20,555 nucleotides of DNA from an uncultured Rhodospirillaceae bacterium (GTDB lineage: Bacteria; Pseudomonadota; Alphaproteobacteria; Azospirillales; Azospirillaceae), in contig CALBDS010000052.1 of the NCBI GenBank assembly GCA_937927415.1, positions 1 through 20,555 on the forward strand, given 5' to 3'. Each line of letters opens with the position of its first letter. Positions within the stretch are counted from its first letter, which is position 1. This document shows, piece after piece, positions 7,256-15,082 of this stretch. The notes beneath the pieces were generated by a model. The model saw nothing but the letters and a program-made list of their open reading frames with translations, had not been told where the DNA came from and did no database searches. Position numbers and translations under genes: made by a program.

Positions 7256-9466
7256 ATGATGCGTTCCTTCGCTCCCACGCTTCCCCAGCCGGCCGCAGCG
7301 CCGGTGTCGCGCCGCCGGTTCCTGGTGCTGTCCGCCGCCGCCGGGGCGGGGCTGACGCTGGGTCTTCCCGCCGCATCCACCCCGGCCCACGCCCAGACCC
7401 CGGCGGGGACAGCGGCGGGCCAGACGCCCTTCGCCGCCTATCTGCGGGTGGCGCCGGATGACACCGTGACCGTGCTGTCCGCGCACATGGACATGGGTCA
7501 GGGCATCTACACCGGCCTTGCCGCCCTGGTGGCGGAGGAGCTGGGTGCCGACCCGGCCCGGATCCGCGTGGAAGGGGCGGCGGGCAACACCAAGCTCTAC
7601 GGCAACCTCGCCTGGGGCGGGGCGATGCAGGGCACCGGCGGGTCCACCGCCATCGCCTCGTCCTTCGACCGCTACCGCCGGGCCGGGGCAACGGCGCGGG
7701 CCATGCTGGTCCAGGCCGCGGCGCAGGCCTGGGGCGTGCCGGCCGCCGACATCACCGTCGAACGCGGGGTGCTGACCCATCGCACCTCGGGGCGCAGCGG
7801 CACCTTCGGCGCCCTGGCCGACGCCGCCGCCCGCCAGCCGGTGCCGGCCGACGTGCCGCTGAAGACGCCGCAGGAATGGACCATCATCGGCAAGGACGGT
7901 TTCCGCCGGGTGGACAGCGCCGACAAATCCACCGGGCGCCAGACCTACACCATCGACGTGAAGCTGCCCGGCCTGCTGACGGCGGTGGTGGCCCACCCGC
8001 CGCTGTTCGGCGGCACCGTCCGGTCGTTCGACGCCACGGCGGCCAAGGCGGTCAAGGGCGTGGTCGATGTGGTGGCGATTTCCCGCGGCGTGGCGGTGAT
8101 CGCCGAACACACCTGGGCCGCCATCAAGGGCCGCGAGGCGCTGACGGTGGACTGGAACCTCGACACCGCCGAGGCGCGCGACAGCGCCGCGATGATGGCG
8201 GAGTACAAGCGGCTGGCCGCCCAGCCCCCCACCGTCGTTGCCGCCAGCCGCGGGGATGCCGACGCCGCCCTGTCCGGGGCCGTGAAAGTGGTGGAAGCGG
8301 CCTATGAGTTCCCCTATCTGGCCCACGCCGCCCTGGAGCCGCTGGACGCGGTGGCCCGCAAGGACGGCAACACGCTGGAGATCTGGGGCGGCCACCAGAT
8401 GCCCGACCTCTATCAGGCCATGGCCGCCAAGACCGCCGGGGTCGGCCCCGATCAGGTGCGGCTGCACGTGATGATGACCGGCGGCGGCTTCGGGCGGCGG
8501 GCCACCCCCGACGCCGACGTCATCCTGGAAGCGGTGGAATGCGCCAAGGCCATCGGCTGGCGGGCGCCGGTCAAGGTGCTGTGGACCCGCGAGGACGACA
8601 TGGCCGGGGGCCGCTACCGGCCCATGTACCTGCACACGGTCAAGGCCGGGCTGGACGCCGCCGGCAACCCGGTGGGGTGGAAGCACCGCATCGTCGGCCA
8701 GTCGATCCTGGCCAATTCGCCCTTTGCCGCCATGGCCCGCAACGGCATTGATCCCACCTCGGTCGAAGGGGTGTCGGACACGCCCTATGCCATCCCCAAC
8801 ATGACGGTGGAACTGACCACGGCGTCCAGCCCGGTCACGGTTCTGTGGTGGCGGTCGGTGGGGCACACCCACACCGCCTATGCCATGGAAACCATGATCG
8901 ACGAGCTGGCCGCCGCCGCCGGGCGCGATCCGGTGGCCTACCGCCGCGCCCTGCTGGCGGACCATCCCCGGCATCGGGGGGTGCTGGATCTGGCCGCGGA
9001 AAAGGCGGGCTGGGGCCAGCCCCTGGCGCCGGGGCGGTTCCGCGGCGTCGCCGTCCATGAATCCTTCGGCACCGTAGTGGCCGAGGTGGCGGAGGTCGCC
9101 GTGGACGAGCGCGGCGGTGTGCGGGTCGAACGGGTGGTGTGCGCGGTCGATTGCGGGGTGGCGGTCAACCCCGATCAGATCCGCTCGCAGATGGAGGGCG
9201 GCATCGGCTTCGGCCTGGGGGCGATCCTGCATTCGCAGATCACCCTGACCGGCGGCCGGGTGGACCAGGGCAATTTCGACACCTACAAGGTCTTGCGCTT
9301 CAGCGAGATGCCCCGTGTCGAGGTGCATGTGGTTCCCTCCGCCGCCGCCCCCAGCGGCGTGGGCGAACCCGGCGTGCCGCCCATCGGCCCGGCGGTGGCG
9401 AACGCACTGGCCGCCGCCGGACGGCGGGTGCGCAGCCTGCCGCTCGACCGCGGCGTCCAGGCGTAA
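7256..9466 (+). CDS. Molybdopterin-binding large subunit, isoquinoline 1-oxidoreductase/aldehyde oxidase type, Tat-exported
   Basis: The 736-residue protein is the catalytic subunit of a periplasmic molybdenum hydroxylase that oxidises an N-heterocycle or an aldehyde with water as oxygen source. A twin-arginine signal is plain: SRRRFL at 18-23, a hydrophobic stretch to ~40, and an AHA-QT cleavage site near residue 46. Family motifs are HMDMGQGIYTG near residue 80, TGGGFGRR near 410 and the C-terminal GVGEPG with the expected catalytic Glu704. Among xanthine-dehydrogenase relatives the single-chain length and Tat signal point to the IorB branch. Related clusters often add a cytochrome c subunit and a XdhC-like maturation factor; neither is found here, so electron acceptor and cofactor loading must be supplied from elsewhere. 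GGAGG precedes the ATG by 8 bases, and a second ATG follows immediately. The substrate cannot be read from sequence. Confidence 0.92.
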   Translation: MMRSFAPTLPQPAAAPVSRRRFLVLSAAAGAGLTLGLPAASTPAHAQTPAGTAAGQTPFAAYLRVAPDDTVTVLSAHMDMGQGIYTGLAALVAEELGADPARIRVEGAAGNTKLYGNLAWGGAMQGTGGSTAIASSFDRYRRAGATARAMLVQAAAQAWGVPAADITVERGVLTHRTSGRSGTFGALADAAARQPVPADVPLKTPQEWTIIGKDGFRRVDSADKSTGRQTYTIDVKLPGLLTAVVAHPPLFGGTVRSFDATAAKAVKGVVDVVAISRGVAVIAEHTWAAIKGREALTVDWNLDTAEARDSAAMMAEYKRLAAQPPTVVAASRGDADAALSGAVKVVEAAYEFPYLAHAALEPLDAVARKDGNTLEIWGGHQMPDLYQAMAAKTAGVGPDQVRLHVMMTGGGFGRRATPDADVILEAVECAKAIGWRAPVKVLWTREDDMAGGRYRPMYLHTVKAGLDAAGNPVGWKHRIVGQSILANSPFAAMARNGIDPTSVEGVSDTPYAIPNMTVELTTASSPVTVLWWRSVGHTHTAYAMETMIDELAAAAGRDPVAYRRALLADHPRHRGVLDLAAEKAGWGQPLAPGRFRGVAVHESFGTVVAEVAEVAVDERGGVRVERVVCAVDCGVAVNPDQIRSQMEGGIGFGLGAILHSQITLTGGRVDQGNFDTYKVLRFSEMPRVEVHVVPSAAAPSGVGEPGVPPIGPAVANALAAAGRRVRSLPLDRGVQA

Positions 9467-9472
9467 GGCAAC

Positions 9473-9496
9473 GGGGTGCCCGCGCGCGGGCACCCC
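9473..9496 (+). terminator. GC-rich hairpin after the molybdenum hydroxylase genes
   Basis: A perfect 10-bp stem (GGGGTGCCCG / CGGGCACCCC) with a CGCG loop begins 7 bases after the stop codon of the large subunit. There is no T-run after it, so it may be a stabilising 3' end or a Rho-assisted stop rather than a classical intrinsic terminator. Confidence 0.55.
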
Positions 9497-9562
9497 GGCC
9501 GCATCGGGAACCTGTTCGGGAGGGGGGTGTTACGGCAGCAAACAGCCATGGAGGCCGTCGTC

Positions 9563-9922
9563 ATGCCCCCCCGACAGACCAAGGAACAGAAGGAAACGGT
9601 CAGCCGTGTGATGCACGAATACAAGCACGGCGAGCTGAAAATGCGCGGCAAGGGTGCGAAGGTGAAGAACCCCAAACAGGCCATCGCCATCGCCCTGCAC
9701 GAAGCGGGCGCCACCAACCAGGAAAGCCCCGCCGAGAACAAGGCCAACCTGCGCCGGACCAAACGCAAGGAACGGCGCGGCGAAACCGCCCAGGCCGAAG
9801 CCGAAGGCAAGACAGGCAAAAGCCGGGCCGACCTCTACGCCGAGGCCCGGCGCCGGGGCATTCCCGGACGCTCCAAAATGTCCAAGGGCGATCTGGAACA
9901 GGCTTTGGCATCGTCAGGGTGA
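9563..9922 (+). CDS. Small basic DUF6496-like protein with C-terminal Rho-N/SAP-like segment
   Basis: The 119-residue protein is highly charged and rich in Lys and Arg. Its N-terminal half (residues ~5-50, TKEQKETVSRVMHEYKHG then KQAIAIALHEAGA) matches what I recall of the DUF6496 family. After a lysine/arginine-rich linker, residues ~87-116 (SRADLYAEARRRGIPG, then SKGDLEQAL) look like the small helix-extended-loop-helix of Rho N-terminal/SAP modules, which bind nucleic acids. A DNA- or RNA-associated role is inference. The ATG at 9563 is favoured because GGAGG lies 8 bases upstream; in-frame ATGs at 9548 and earlier have weaker sites. It is flanked by hairpins on both sides and is probably its own transcription unit. 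Confidence 0.75.
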   Translation: MPPRQTKEQKETVSRVMHEYKHGELKMRGKGAKVKNPKQAIAIALHEAGATNQESPAENKANLRRTKRKERRGETAQAEAEGKTGKSRADLYAEARRRGIPGRSKMSKGDLEQALASSG

Positions 9923-9953
9923 CATTGGCGCGCGGGGCGGCTGCCCCGACCCC

Positions 9954-9989
9954 GCTTGGAGGCTGACGCCTCCAAGCCTCGTCTCTTTT
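9954..9989 (+). terminator. Intrinsic terminator after the DUF6496-like gene
   Basis: A perfect 10-bp stem (GCTTGGAGGC / GCCTCCAAGC) with a TGAC loop is followed by CTCGTCTCTTTT. It lies 31 bases past the stop codon and between two convergent genes. The T-rich tail is only on the plus-strand side. Confidence 0.8.
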
Positions 9990-10016
9990 GGGGCGATGAA
10001 GGCAAGGGGGGCGGGA

Positions 10017-12080
10017 TCAGACATCCCGTTCCGGTTCGGTGGCGATCCAGGCGCGCAGCACCTCCGCCACGCTCCAGGCCTGGGCGATGCAGCCGCGGGG
10101 GGTGAAGGGGGCTTCGGCGTCGAAGATCTCGCTGATGGTTCCCAGCCCCCCTTCGTTCAGATGCGGCAGAAACCCGGTCAGCATTGCCCGCGCACCCGCC
10201 CGGTCCTGCGGATGGACCTTCAGCCAGGCGTCCACCATCGCCCCGATCAGCCAGCCCCACACCGTTCCCTGATGATAGGCGGCGTCGCGGGCGCGCAGGT
10301 CGCCGAAGTATTTCGGCTTGTAGTCCCGATGCCCCGGCGCCAGCGACCGCAGCCCCAGCGGGGTCAGCAACTGCCGCCGCACCACCTCCAGCACCGCCGC
10401 CCAGCGCGCCCGGTCCAGCACCGGATGGTCGAGGGACAGGGCGAAAAGCTGGTTGGGCCGAACGGCGTCGTCATCGCCGTATTCCCCGTCGATCACATCG
10501 TAAAGGCACCCCGCCCCCTCATTCCAGAAGCGGCGGTTGAAGGAGTCCCGTGCCCGTTGCGCCAGGTCGGTGTAAAGCGCGGCGGTGGCGGCGTCCCCCT
10601 CCTCCTTCAGCCAGCCGGCGGCCAGACACAGGGCGTTGTACCACAGGGCGTTGATCTCCACCGCCTTGCCGCGGCGGGGGGTGACCACCCAATCATCGAC
10701 CTTGGCGTCCATCCAGGTGAGCTGATACCCCTCCTTCCCCTGGCGCAGCAGCCCGTCGGCGGGGTCCATGGCAATGCCGAAGCGGGTGCCGTGGCGATGC
10801 CGATCGATGATGTCCACCAGACGCGGCAGGATCAGGTGCAGCGTGTGGCGGTCCCCGGTGGCTCGCAGATAGCGGTTGAGGGCGTGGAAGAACCACAAGG
10901 TGGCATCGGCGGTGTGATACAGCCCGTCGTCCTTGCCGTCGGGAAACATGTTGGGAATCAGCCCGTCGCGGATGTAATGGGCGAAGGTGCGCAGGATCCA
11001 TCCCGCCTCCCCCATCCGCCCGGTGGCCAGCGTCAGCCCCTCCAGGCTTATCATGGTGTCGCGGCCCCAATCGGTGAACCAGTGGTAACCGGCCAGGACG
11101 GTGCGCACCTCGTCCCCTTCCGCCCGCGCCCGCATCATGTCGGCCACCCGGCCGGCGGGAACGAAGATGAAGCTGTCGGCGGCCAGCACCAGTTCGGCCA
11201 TGGGACCCTGGCGCAGGCAGGGGTGGGCCAGACGCACCAGCCGGCGGCGGCGCTCCGTTTCAAAGGCCAGCACGTCGGCGGGCGGCAGGGCTTCCATCCG
11301 CCGCCAGGATTCCACCGCGGCGACGAAGGTCACGCTTTGCCCCGGTCCCAGCGTGCCGCTGAAATAGCCGGGCGTCCACAGCGGCCCGCGGGCTTCATAG
11401 CCCCGCTCCGCCTCCAGACGGTACAGCACATTCTGCCGCGCACCGCCGTCCAGGGTCAGCGGCATCAGCGGCCCGTCGATGGCCAGATGCAGGGTGGGCA
11501 GGTCGTCGCCGGCCCACACCTCGTACTGGGAACCGTGGGCGACGATGCGGTAATCGCGGATCATCGGCCGATCCACCGCCGCCTCCAACGTGCGATAGGC
11601 CAGCACCGGCCGCAGCCGCAGCGTCACCGGCCCCGGCGCCTTGAGCACGCGGTAGGTGACGTGGACGATGTTCTGCCGGTGGGGCATGACCACCTGCTTC
11701 TCGATTACCGTGCCGTCCACCGCGTAGCGCCAGACCGGCAACCCCATTTCCAGACGGAATTCCTCCAGCGGTCCGGGATCGCCGTAATCGCCGTTCTCGG
11801 CGGCGACGGCATGGCTGGTCAGCACCCGTTCGGTCCCGTCGGCGTCCACCAGCACATCGTTCAACTGGCTCAGCATCACCACCCGGCCCAGCGGTGCCGG
11901 CAGAGCCGCCACCAGCAGCCCGTGGTAACGCCGCGTCACCGTCCCGGCGACGGTGGCCGACGCGAAACCGCCCAGCCCGTTGGACACCAGCCATTCCCGC
12001 CGCAGGGCGGCATCGGGGGCGGACGCCAGAAGGCCGCGGTCCAGAACCCGTTTCGGATCGGAAGGGGATTCAACCATCAT
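10017..12080 (-). CDS. Amylo-alpha-1,6-glucosidase / glycogen debranching enzyme (GH133 type)
   Basis: The 687-residue protein is a cytosolic debranching-type glucosidase, acting on alpha-1,6 branches of glycogen or on limit dextrins. The N-terminal beta-rich domain starts with REWLVSNGLGGFAS (from ~29) and TRRYHGLLVA, the signature of the bacterial/archaeal-type debranching N-domain. The catalytic (alpha/alpha)6 barrel holds WFTDWGRDTMISLEG (~332-347), a TADATLWF stretch and the C-terminal YHQGTVWGWLIG. The start at 12080 overlaps the treZ stop in an ATGA arrangement, and AGAAGGA lies 4-5 bases upstream; a second ATG follows directly. Translational coupling with treZ suggests that both work on the same glycogen or maltodextrin pool: this enzyme trims branches and TreZ releases trehalose. 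A longer N-terminal reading from 12224 is rejected because it would run back into treZ with low-complexity sequence. Confidence 0.92.
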   Translation of the reverse strand: MMVESPSDPKRVLDRGLLASAPDAALRREWLVSNGLGGFASATVAGTVTRRYHGLLVAALPAPLGRVVMLSQLNDVLVDADGTERVLTSHAVAAENGDYGDPGPLEEFRLEMGLPVWRYAVDGTVIEKQVVMPHRQNIVHVTYRVLKAPGPVTLRLRPVLAYRTLEAAVDRPMIRDYRIVAHGSQYEVWAGDDLPTLHLAIDGPLMPLTLDGGARQNVLYRLEAERGYEARGPLWTPGYFSGTLGPGQSVTFVAAVESWRRMEALPPADVLAFETERRRRLVRLAHPCLRQGPMAELVLAADSFIFVPAGRVADMMRARAEGDEVRTVLAGYHWFTDWGRDTMISLEGLTLATGRMGEAGWILRTFAHYIRDGLIPNMFPDGKDDGLYHTADATLWFFHALNRYLRATGDRHTLHLILPRLVDIIDRHRHGTRFGIAMDPADGLLRQGKEGYQLTWMDAKVDDWVVTPRRGKAVEINALWYNALCLAAGWLKEEGDAATAALYTDLAQRARDSFNRRFWNEGAGCLYDVIDGEYGDDDAVRPNQLFALSLDHPVLDRARWAAVLEVVRRQLLTPLGLRSLAPGHRDYKPKYFGDLRARDAAYHQGTVWGWLIGAMVDAWLKVHPQDRAGARAMLTGFLPHLNEGGLGTISEIFDAEAPFTPRGCIAQAWSVAEVLRAWIATEPERDV

Positions 12081-14017
12081 GCTATCCTTCTGGGATATGA
12101 TCCCTCTGGCGGCAAAGCCGCGGAAGCCAGGGCCACGGCGGCATGGCCCGGCAGGGTCCACGGGGCATCGTCGGGCAGGGGAACCGCTCCCCCGCCGCCG
12201 TAGACCAGGGCCTCGCTTGACCACACGGTCCGCCAGACGGTGCCCGCCGGCGGCGCCAGCAGCGGGTCGGACAGGGCGGCAAGCGGCAGATCCCGCCCCA
12301 GATTGACCAGCACCAGCCGATCATCCCCCGGCGCCAAGCCGAAAAAGCGCAGCACGAACGCCTCCGGCCCCAGCACGGCCCCATCCACCGCCCCCCGCGC
12401 CCGACCGGAGAACACCGCATCCTCCCGCCGCAGCCGCAGCAGGTCGCGGTGCAGCGCCACCGCCGCCTGATGGCGTTCCCGCTCGGCGGGATCGAGGGTG
12501 GAGCGGGCCACGGTGTCGTCGGCATGGGGCGGGGCCAGGGCGGCCTGGGCCTCTTCCGTCGCCAGACCGGGGAATTGCGCCAGGAACTCCGCCCGTCCGC
12601 GGGCCACCAGCCGGGCCAGATCGGGTTTGTGGTCGGCGAAATAAAGGAACGGGGACGAGGCGGAAAACTCCTGCCCCTGGAACAGCATGGGCGTGCCCGG
12701 TCCCAGCAGCAGCACCGCCGTCAGCGCCCGCCACCGCCCCGGCGTGGTCAGGGCATGGCCGCGCAGCCCATGGGCGGAATTGGCGATCTGGTCGTGGTTC
12801 TGCAAAAAGGTGACGAAGACCGCCGGGCGCAGCCCGATGGCGGCGGTGCCGCGCCGCTGCTTCTGCCAGCGGTACCATTGCCCCTGATAGAGAAAACCGT
12901 GCCGGACCGCCGACACCAGTTCCTGCGGCGTGCCCAGATAGTCGGTGTAATAAGCCTCGTTCCGCCCGGTCAGGGCGACCCTGGCGGAATGGTGGAAATC
13001 GTCGTTCCACAGGGCGTCCAGCCCGCTGCCCCCGTTTTCCTCCGCCCGCAACAGGGCGGTGTCCTGGGGTTCGTTTTCCCCGACCAGCAGGGTGGCCCGC
13101 CCCTGCCCCGCCTGCCGCACCGCGCGGGCGATGTCGGTGATGATGGAGGTGGGCGACGTGTCGAAGATCTGCTGGGTGGCGTCCAGCCGCAACCCGTCGA
13201 AATGATACTCCCCGACCCAGCAGGCGGCGTTGGCGATGAAGAACGCCCGCACCGGCCCGGCGTCGGGACCGTCGAAATTGATCGCCTCCCCCCATTCGTT
13301 GCGGTAACGGCGGGTGAAGTAGGCGTCGGAAAAGCAGGACAGATAATTCCCATCCGGTCCCAGATGGTTGTAAACCACGTCCAGGATCACCGCCATTCCC
13401 AGCCCGTGGGCGCGGTCGATGAAGCGGCGCAGGTCGTCGGGCGTGCCATAAAGCCGGGTCGGCGCGAACAGGCACACCCCGTCATAGCCCCATCCGAAAC
13501 GGCCGGGAAAATCGGCCACCGGCATGATCTCCAGCACCGTGATTCCCAGATCGGCCAAGGCCGGCAATTCCTCCATCGCCGCGGCCCAGGTGCCGCCGGG
13601 GGTGACGGTTCCGATGTGCATTTCGTAGATGACCGCCTCGTCGATGGTCCGCCCGCCCCAGCCGTCATCGCTCCAGGAAAAGACGGAGGGGTCCACCACC
13701 TGCGACGGCCCGTGCGGGCCGTCGGGCTGAAAGCGGGACGCGGGATCGGGGTACAGCCGGTCCCCCCCGTCCAACCGGAAACGGTAAAGGTCGCCGGGGC
13801 CGCTGCCCGCCACCAGGGCGGAAAAATGGCCGTCGCCCTCATGCTCCAGGGGCACGGCGCGGCCGTCGGCCTCGAACACCACCTCGGCATGGGATGCCTT
13901 GGGCGCCCAGACGCGGAAATGGACACCCGCCGGAACGAGTTCCGCCCCCACGGGCAGACGGCGGGAAACCGGCACACCGCGGGGGGCCGGGGATGGATCG
14001 GGAAGCAGAAAGGTCAT
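12077..14017 (-). CDS. treZ: Malto-oligosyltrehalose trehalohydrolase
   Basis: The 646-residue GH13 enzyme cleaves trehalose from maltooligosyl-trehalose, the second step of the TreY-TreZ route to this osmoprotectant. An N-terminal beta-sandwich module (GVHFRVWAPKASHAEVVF, ~31-48) precedes the barrel. Catalytic residues are visible as nucleophile Asp279 (GLRLDA), acid Glu314 (VGENEPQD) and Asp409 (LQNHDQ); DVVYNHLGPDGNYL near 213-226 is the conserved first GH13 region. Length and the GEN-EPQD sequence favour TreZ over GlgB or GlgX. The chosen ATG at 14017 has AAGGAA 9 bases upstream and starts like relatives; an in-frame start 57 bp earlier adds a charged, unrelated leader. Its stop overlaps the start of the debranching enzyme. 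The TreY synthase that makes the substrate is not in this window. Confidence 0.94.
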   Translation of the reverse strand: MTFLLPDPSPAPRGVPVSRRLPVGAELVPAGVHFRVWAPKASHAEVVFEADGRAVPLEHEGDGHFSALVAGSGPGDLYRFRLDGGDRLYPDPASRFQPDGPHGPSQVVDPSVFSWSDDGWGGRTIDEAVIYEMHIGTVTPGGTWAAAMEELPALADLGITVLEIMPVADFPGRFGWGYDGVCLFAPTRLYGTPDDLRRFIDRAHGLGMAVILDVVYNHLGPDGNYLSCFSDAYFTRRYRNEWGEAINFDGPDAGPVRAFFIANAACWVGEYHFDGLRLDATQQIFDTSPTSIITDIARAVRQAGQGRATLLVGENEPQDTALLRAEENGGSGLDALWNDDFHHSARVALTGRNEAYYTDYLGTPQELVSAVRHGFLYQGQWYRWQKQRRGTAAIGLRPAVFVTFLQNHDQIANSAHGLRGHALTTPGRWRALTAVLLLGPGTPMLFQGQEFSASSPFLYFADHKPDLARLVARGRAEFLAQFPGLATEEAQAALAPPHADDTVARSTLDPAERERHQAAVALHRDLLRLRREDAVFSGRARGAVDGAVLGPEAFVLRFFGLAPGDDRLVLVNLGRDLPLAALSDPLLAPPAGTVWRTVWSSEALVYGGGGAVPLPDDAPWTLPGHAAVALASAALPPEGSYPRRIA

Positions 14018-14122
14018 GGGGGGCGTTTCCTTATTTTTTTCGGGGGCCAGCCCCCCGTGCCGTTCCCCCACCAACAGCCCGCCGCTTTGTTTGCTCCCGT
14101 CCCGGCCGACACCCCGACAGAC

Positions 14123-14153
14123 GAAAGGCGCCCCCGTGGTGGGAGCGCCTTTC
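14123..14153 (-). terminator. Hairpin terminator between DUF892 gene and treZ
   Basis: A 9-bp stem (GAAAGGCGC / GCGCCTTTC) extends by further G-C pairs around a GTGGT loop. Read leftwards it follows the DUF892 stop by about 30 bases and ends in CCTTTCGTCTGT. It also ends in TTTC on the other strand, so it may work in both directions. Confidence 0.65.
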
Positions 14154-14183
14154 TTTCGGAGGGGTGGAATCCCGCCGGACGGG

Positions 14184-14696
14184 TCAGCGTTTGGCTTCGG
14201 TGGTGGCCCCCATCTCCTGACGGGACAGGAAGGTGGTGGTCACCTGCGGCAGCCGCTGTTCCAGCCACCCGGCCATCTCGACTTCCTCGTCCAGGCTCTG
14301 CTGAAGGGTGCGGGCGATGTCCGGCTCGCCGGCGGCAATGGCTGCGGCGATCAGGGCGCGGTAATTGGCGATCTCGAAATGCTCGAAGGCATAGTTGAAG
14401 ACCGACGCCTTGACGATCTCGTCGCTGGCGAACACACCGGACAAGGATTGGGTGTTGCCGATCAGCATCCCGATGCCGGTCTTGATGGACGAGGTGTCGC
14501 TGCCCAACTGGTTCAGGCACTGTTTCAGCCGGTTGGCCTGCAGCTTGGACACCTCGATATGCTCCTTCGCCTTGGTCAGCAGGTCGGGGTAGTTCTGGAT
14601 GCGGCCGACCTGCCGTTCCAGCATCTCCACCGCCTGGCTTTCCATGGCATGGGCGTCACGAAGCCAGTCGATCAGCACATCCTTGGGGTGGGTCAT
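14184..14696 (-). CDS. DUF892 (YciF/YciE-like) ferritin-fold stress protein
   Basis: The 170-residue protein is a predicted four-helix bundle of the DUF892 family, cytosolic proteins related to ferritins and often induced under osmotic or envelope stress. The N-terminal LIDWLRDAHAMESQAVEML (~8-26) is the typical opening. Regularly spaced acidic/histidine positions that could bind a di-metal centre are seen in HAMESQAVE (17-25), HIEVSKLQ (~47-54), EHFEIANYRAL (~105-115) and DEEVEMAGWLEQ (~136-147). The ATG at 14696 has GGAGA 8 bases upstream. It stands between two hairpins, so it is probably a single-gene unit rather than part of the arsenic-type operon upstream or treZ downstream. Catalytic activity in this family is not firmly settled. 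Confidence 0.88.
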   Translation of the reverse strand: MTHPKDVLIDWLRDAHAMESQAVEMLERQVGRIQNYPDLLTKAKEHIEVSKLQANRLKQCLNQLGSDTSSIKTGIGMLIGNTQSLSGVFASDEIVKASVFNYAFEHFEIANYRALIAAAIAAGEPDIARTLQQSLDEEVEMAGWLEQRLPQVTTTFLSRQEMGATTEAKR

Positions 14697-14784
14697 CGGA
14701 TGATCTCCGTGGTTCAAGGGCACCCGCGGTTGCACGCGGGCGTCATGCCTCTTGAACAGAACGGCATCCGGTTTGTTACGAACG

Positions 14785-14814
14785 GCCGGCGCACCGGGGC
14801 CACAGTGCGCCGGC
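14785..14814 (-). terminator. Hairpin after the thioredoxin-like gene
   Basis: A perfect 10-bp stem (GCCGGCGCAC / GTGCGCCGGC) with a 10-base loop lies 17 bases past the stop of the small redox gene and would end its operon. No clear T-run follows on the minus strand, so intrinsic termination is uncertain. Confidence 0.45.
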
Positions 14815-14830
14815 TTCCGCCACGCTCCCC

Positions 14831-15067
14831 TCACGCGGCCAGCCACTTCGCCAGATCGGCCGGTTTCGGCAGACCTCCGGCGTGAACCACCGTCCCGTCG
14901 ATGACGATGCCGGGGGTGGAGGCGATGCCATAGCCGGCAATAGCGGCATAGTCGGTGATTTTTTCGATGTGAACGGGGATGCCCAGACGGTCGGCTTCGG
15001 CCTGCACCATCTCGGCGGTGGTCTGGCACCGTTTGCATCCGGGGCCGAGCACTTTGACGTCCTTCAT
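14831..15067 (-). CDS. Small thioredoxin-fold redox protein (TM0996/MTH895 type)
   Basis: The 78-residue protein is a minimal thioredoxin/glutaredoxin fold. It has a redox-active Cys11-Lys-Arg-Cys14 right after the first strand (KVLGPGCKRC) and a cis-proline motif STPGIVIDG with Pro52. This places it with the small archaeal/bacterial redox proteins often annotated as thioredoxin family protein. Start 15067 is chosen because GGAGGG lies 4 bases upstream and includes the sequence of an earlier in-frame ATG (15079) that lacks its own site. It lies 15 bases after the permease stop and so is third in the ArsR-permease operon. A role in reducing or handing over a thiol-reactive substrate to the permease, or in keeping the permease Cys-Ser-Cys site reduced, is inference from context. 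Confidence 0.88.
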   Translation of the reverse strand: MKDVKVLGPGCKRCQTTAEMVQAEADRLGIPVHIEKITDYAAIAGYGIASTPGIVIDGTVVHAGGLPKPADLAKWLAA

Positions 15068-15082
15068 GGAACCCTCCATTCG

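Noticed and set aside
6743..9493. A 916-codon open frame antisense to the molybdenum hydroxylase genes
   Set aside because: It is rich in Gly, His, Arg and Pro with no domain, and mirrors GC-rich codons of the opposite strand, whose proteins have clear motifs and ribosome sites.
9996..14398. Long plus-strand frames opposite the debranching enzyme and treZ
   Set aside because: The minus-strand proteins carry complete catalytic motifs; the opposite frames show only Gly/His/Arg-rich, domain-free sequence.
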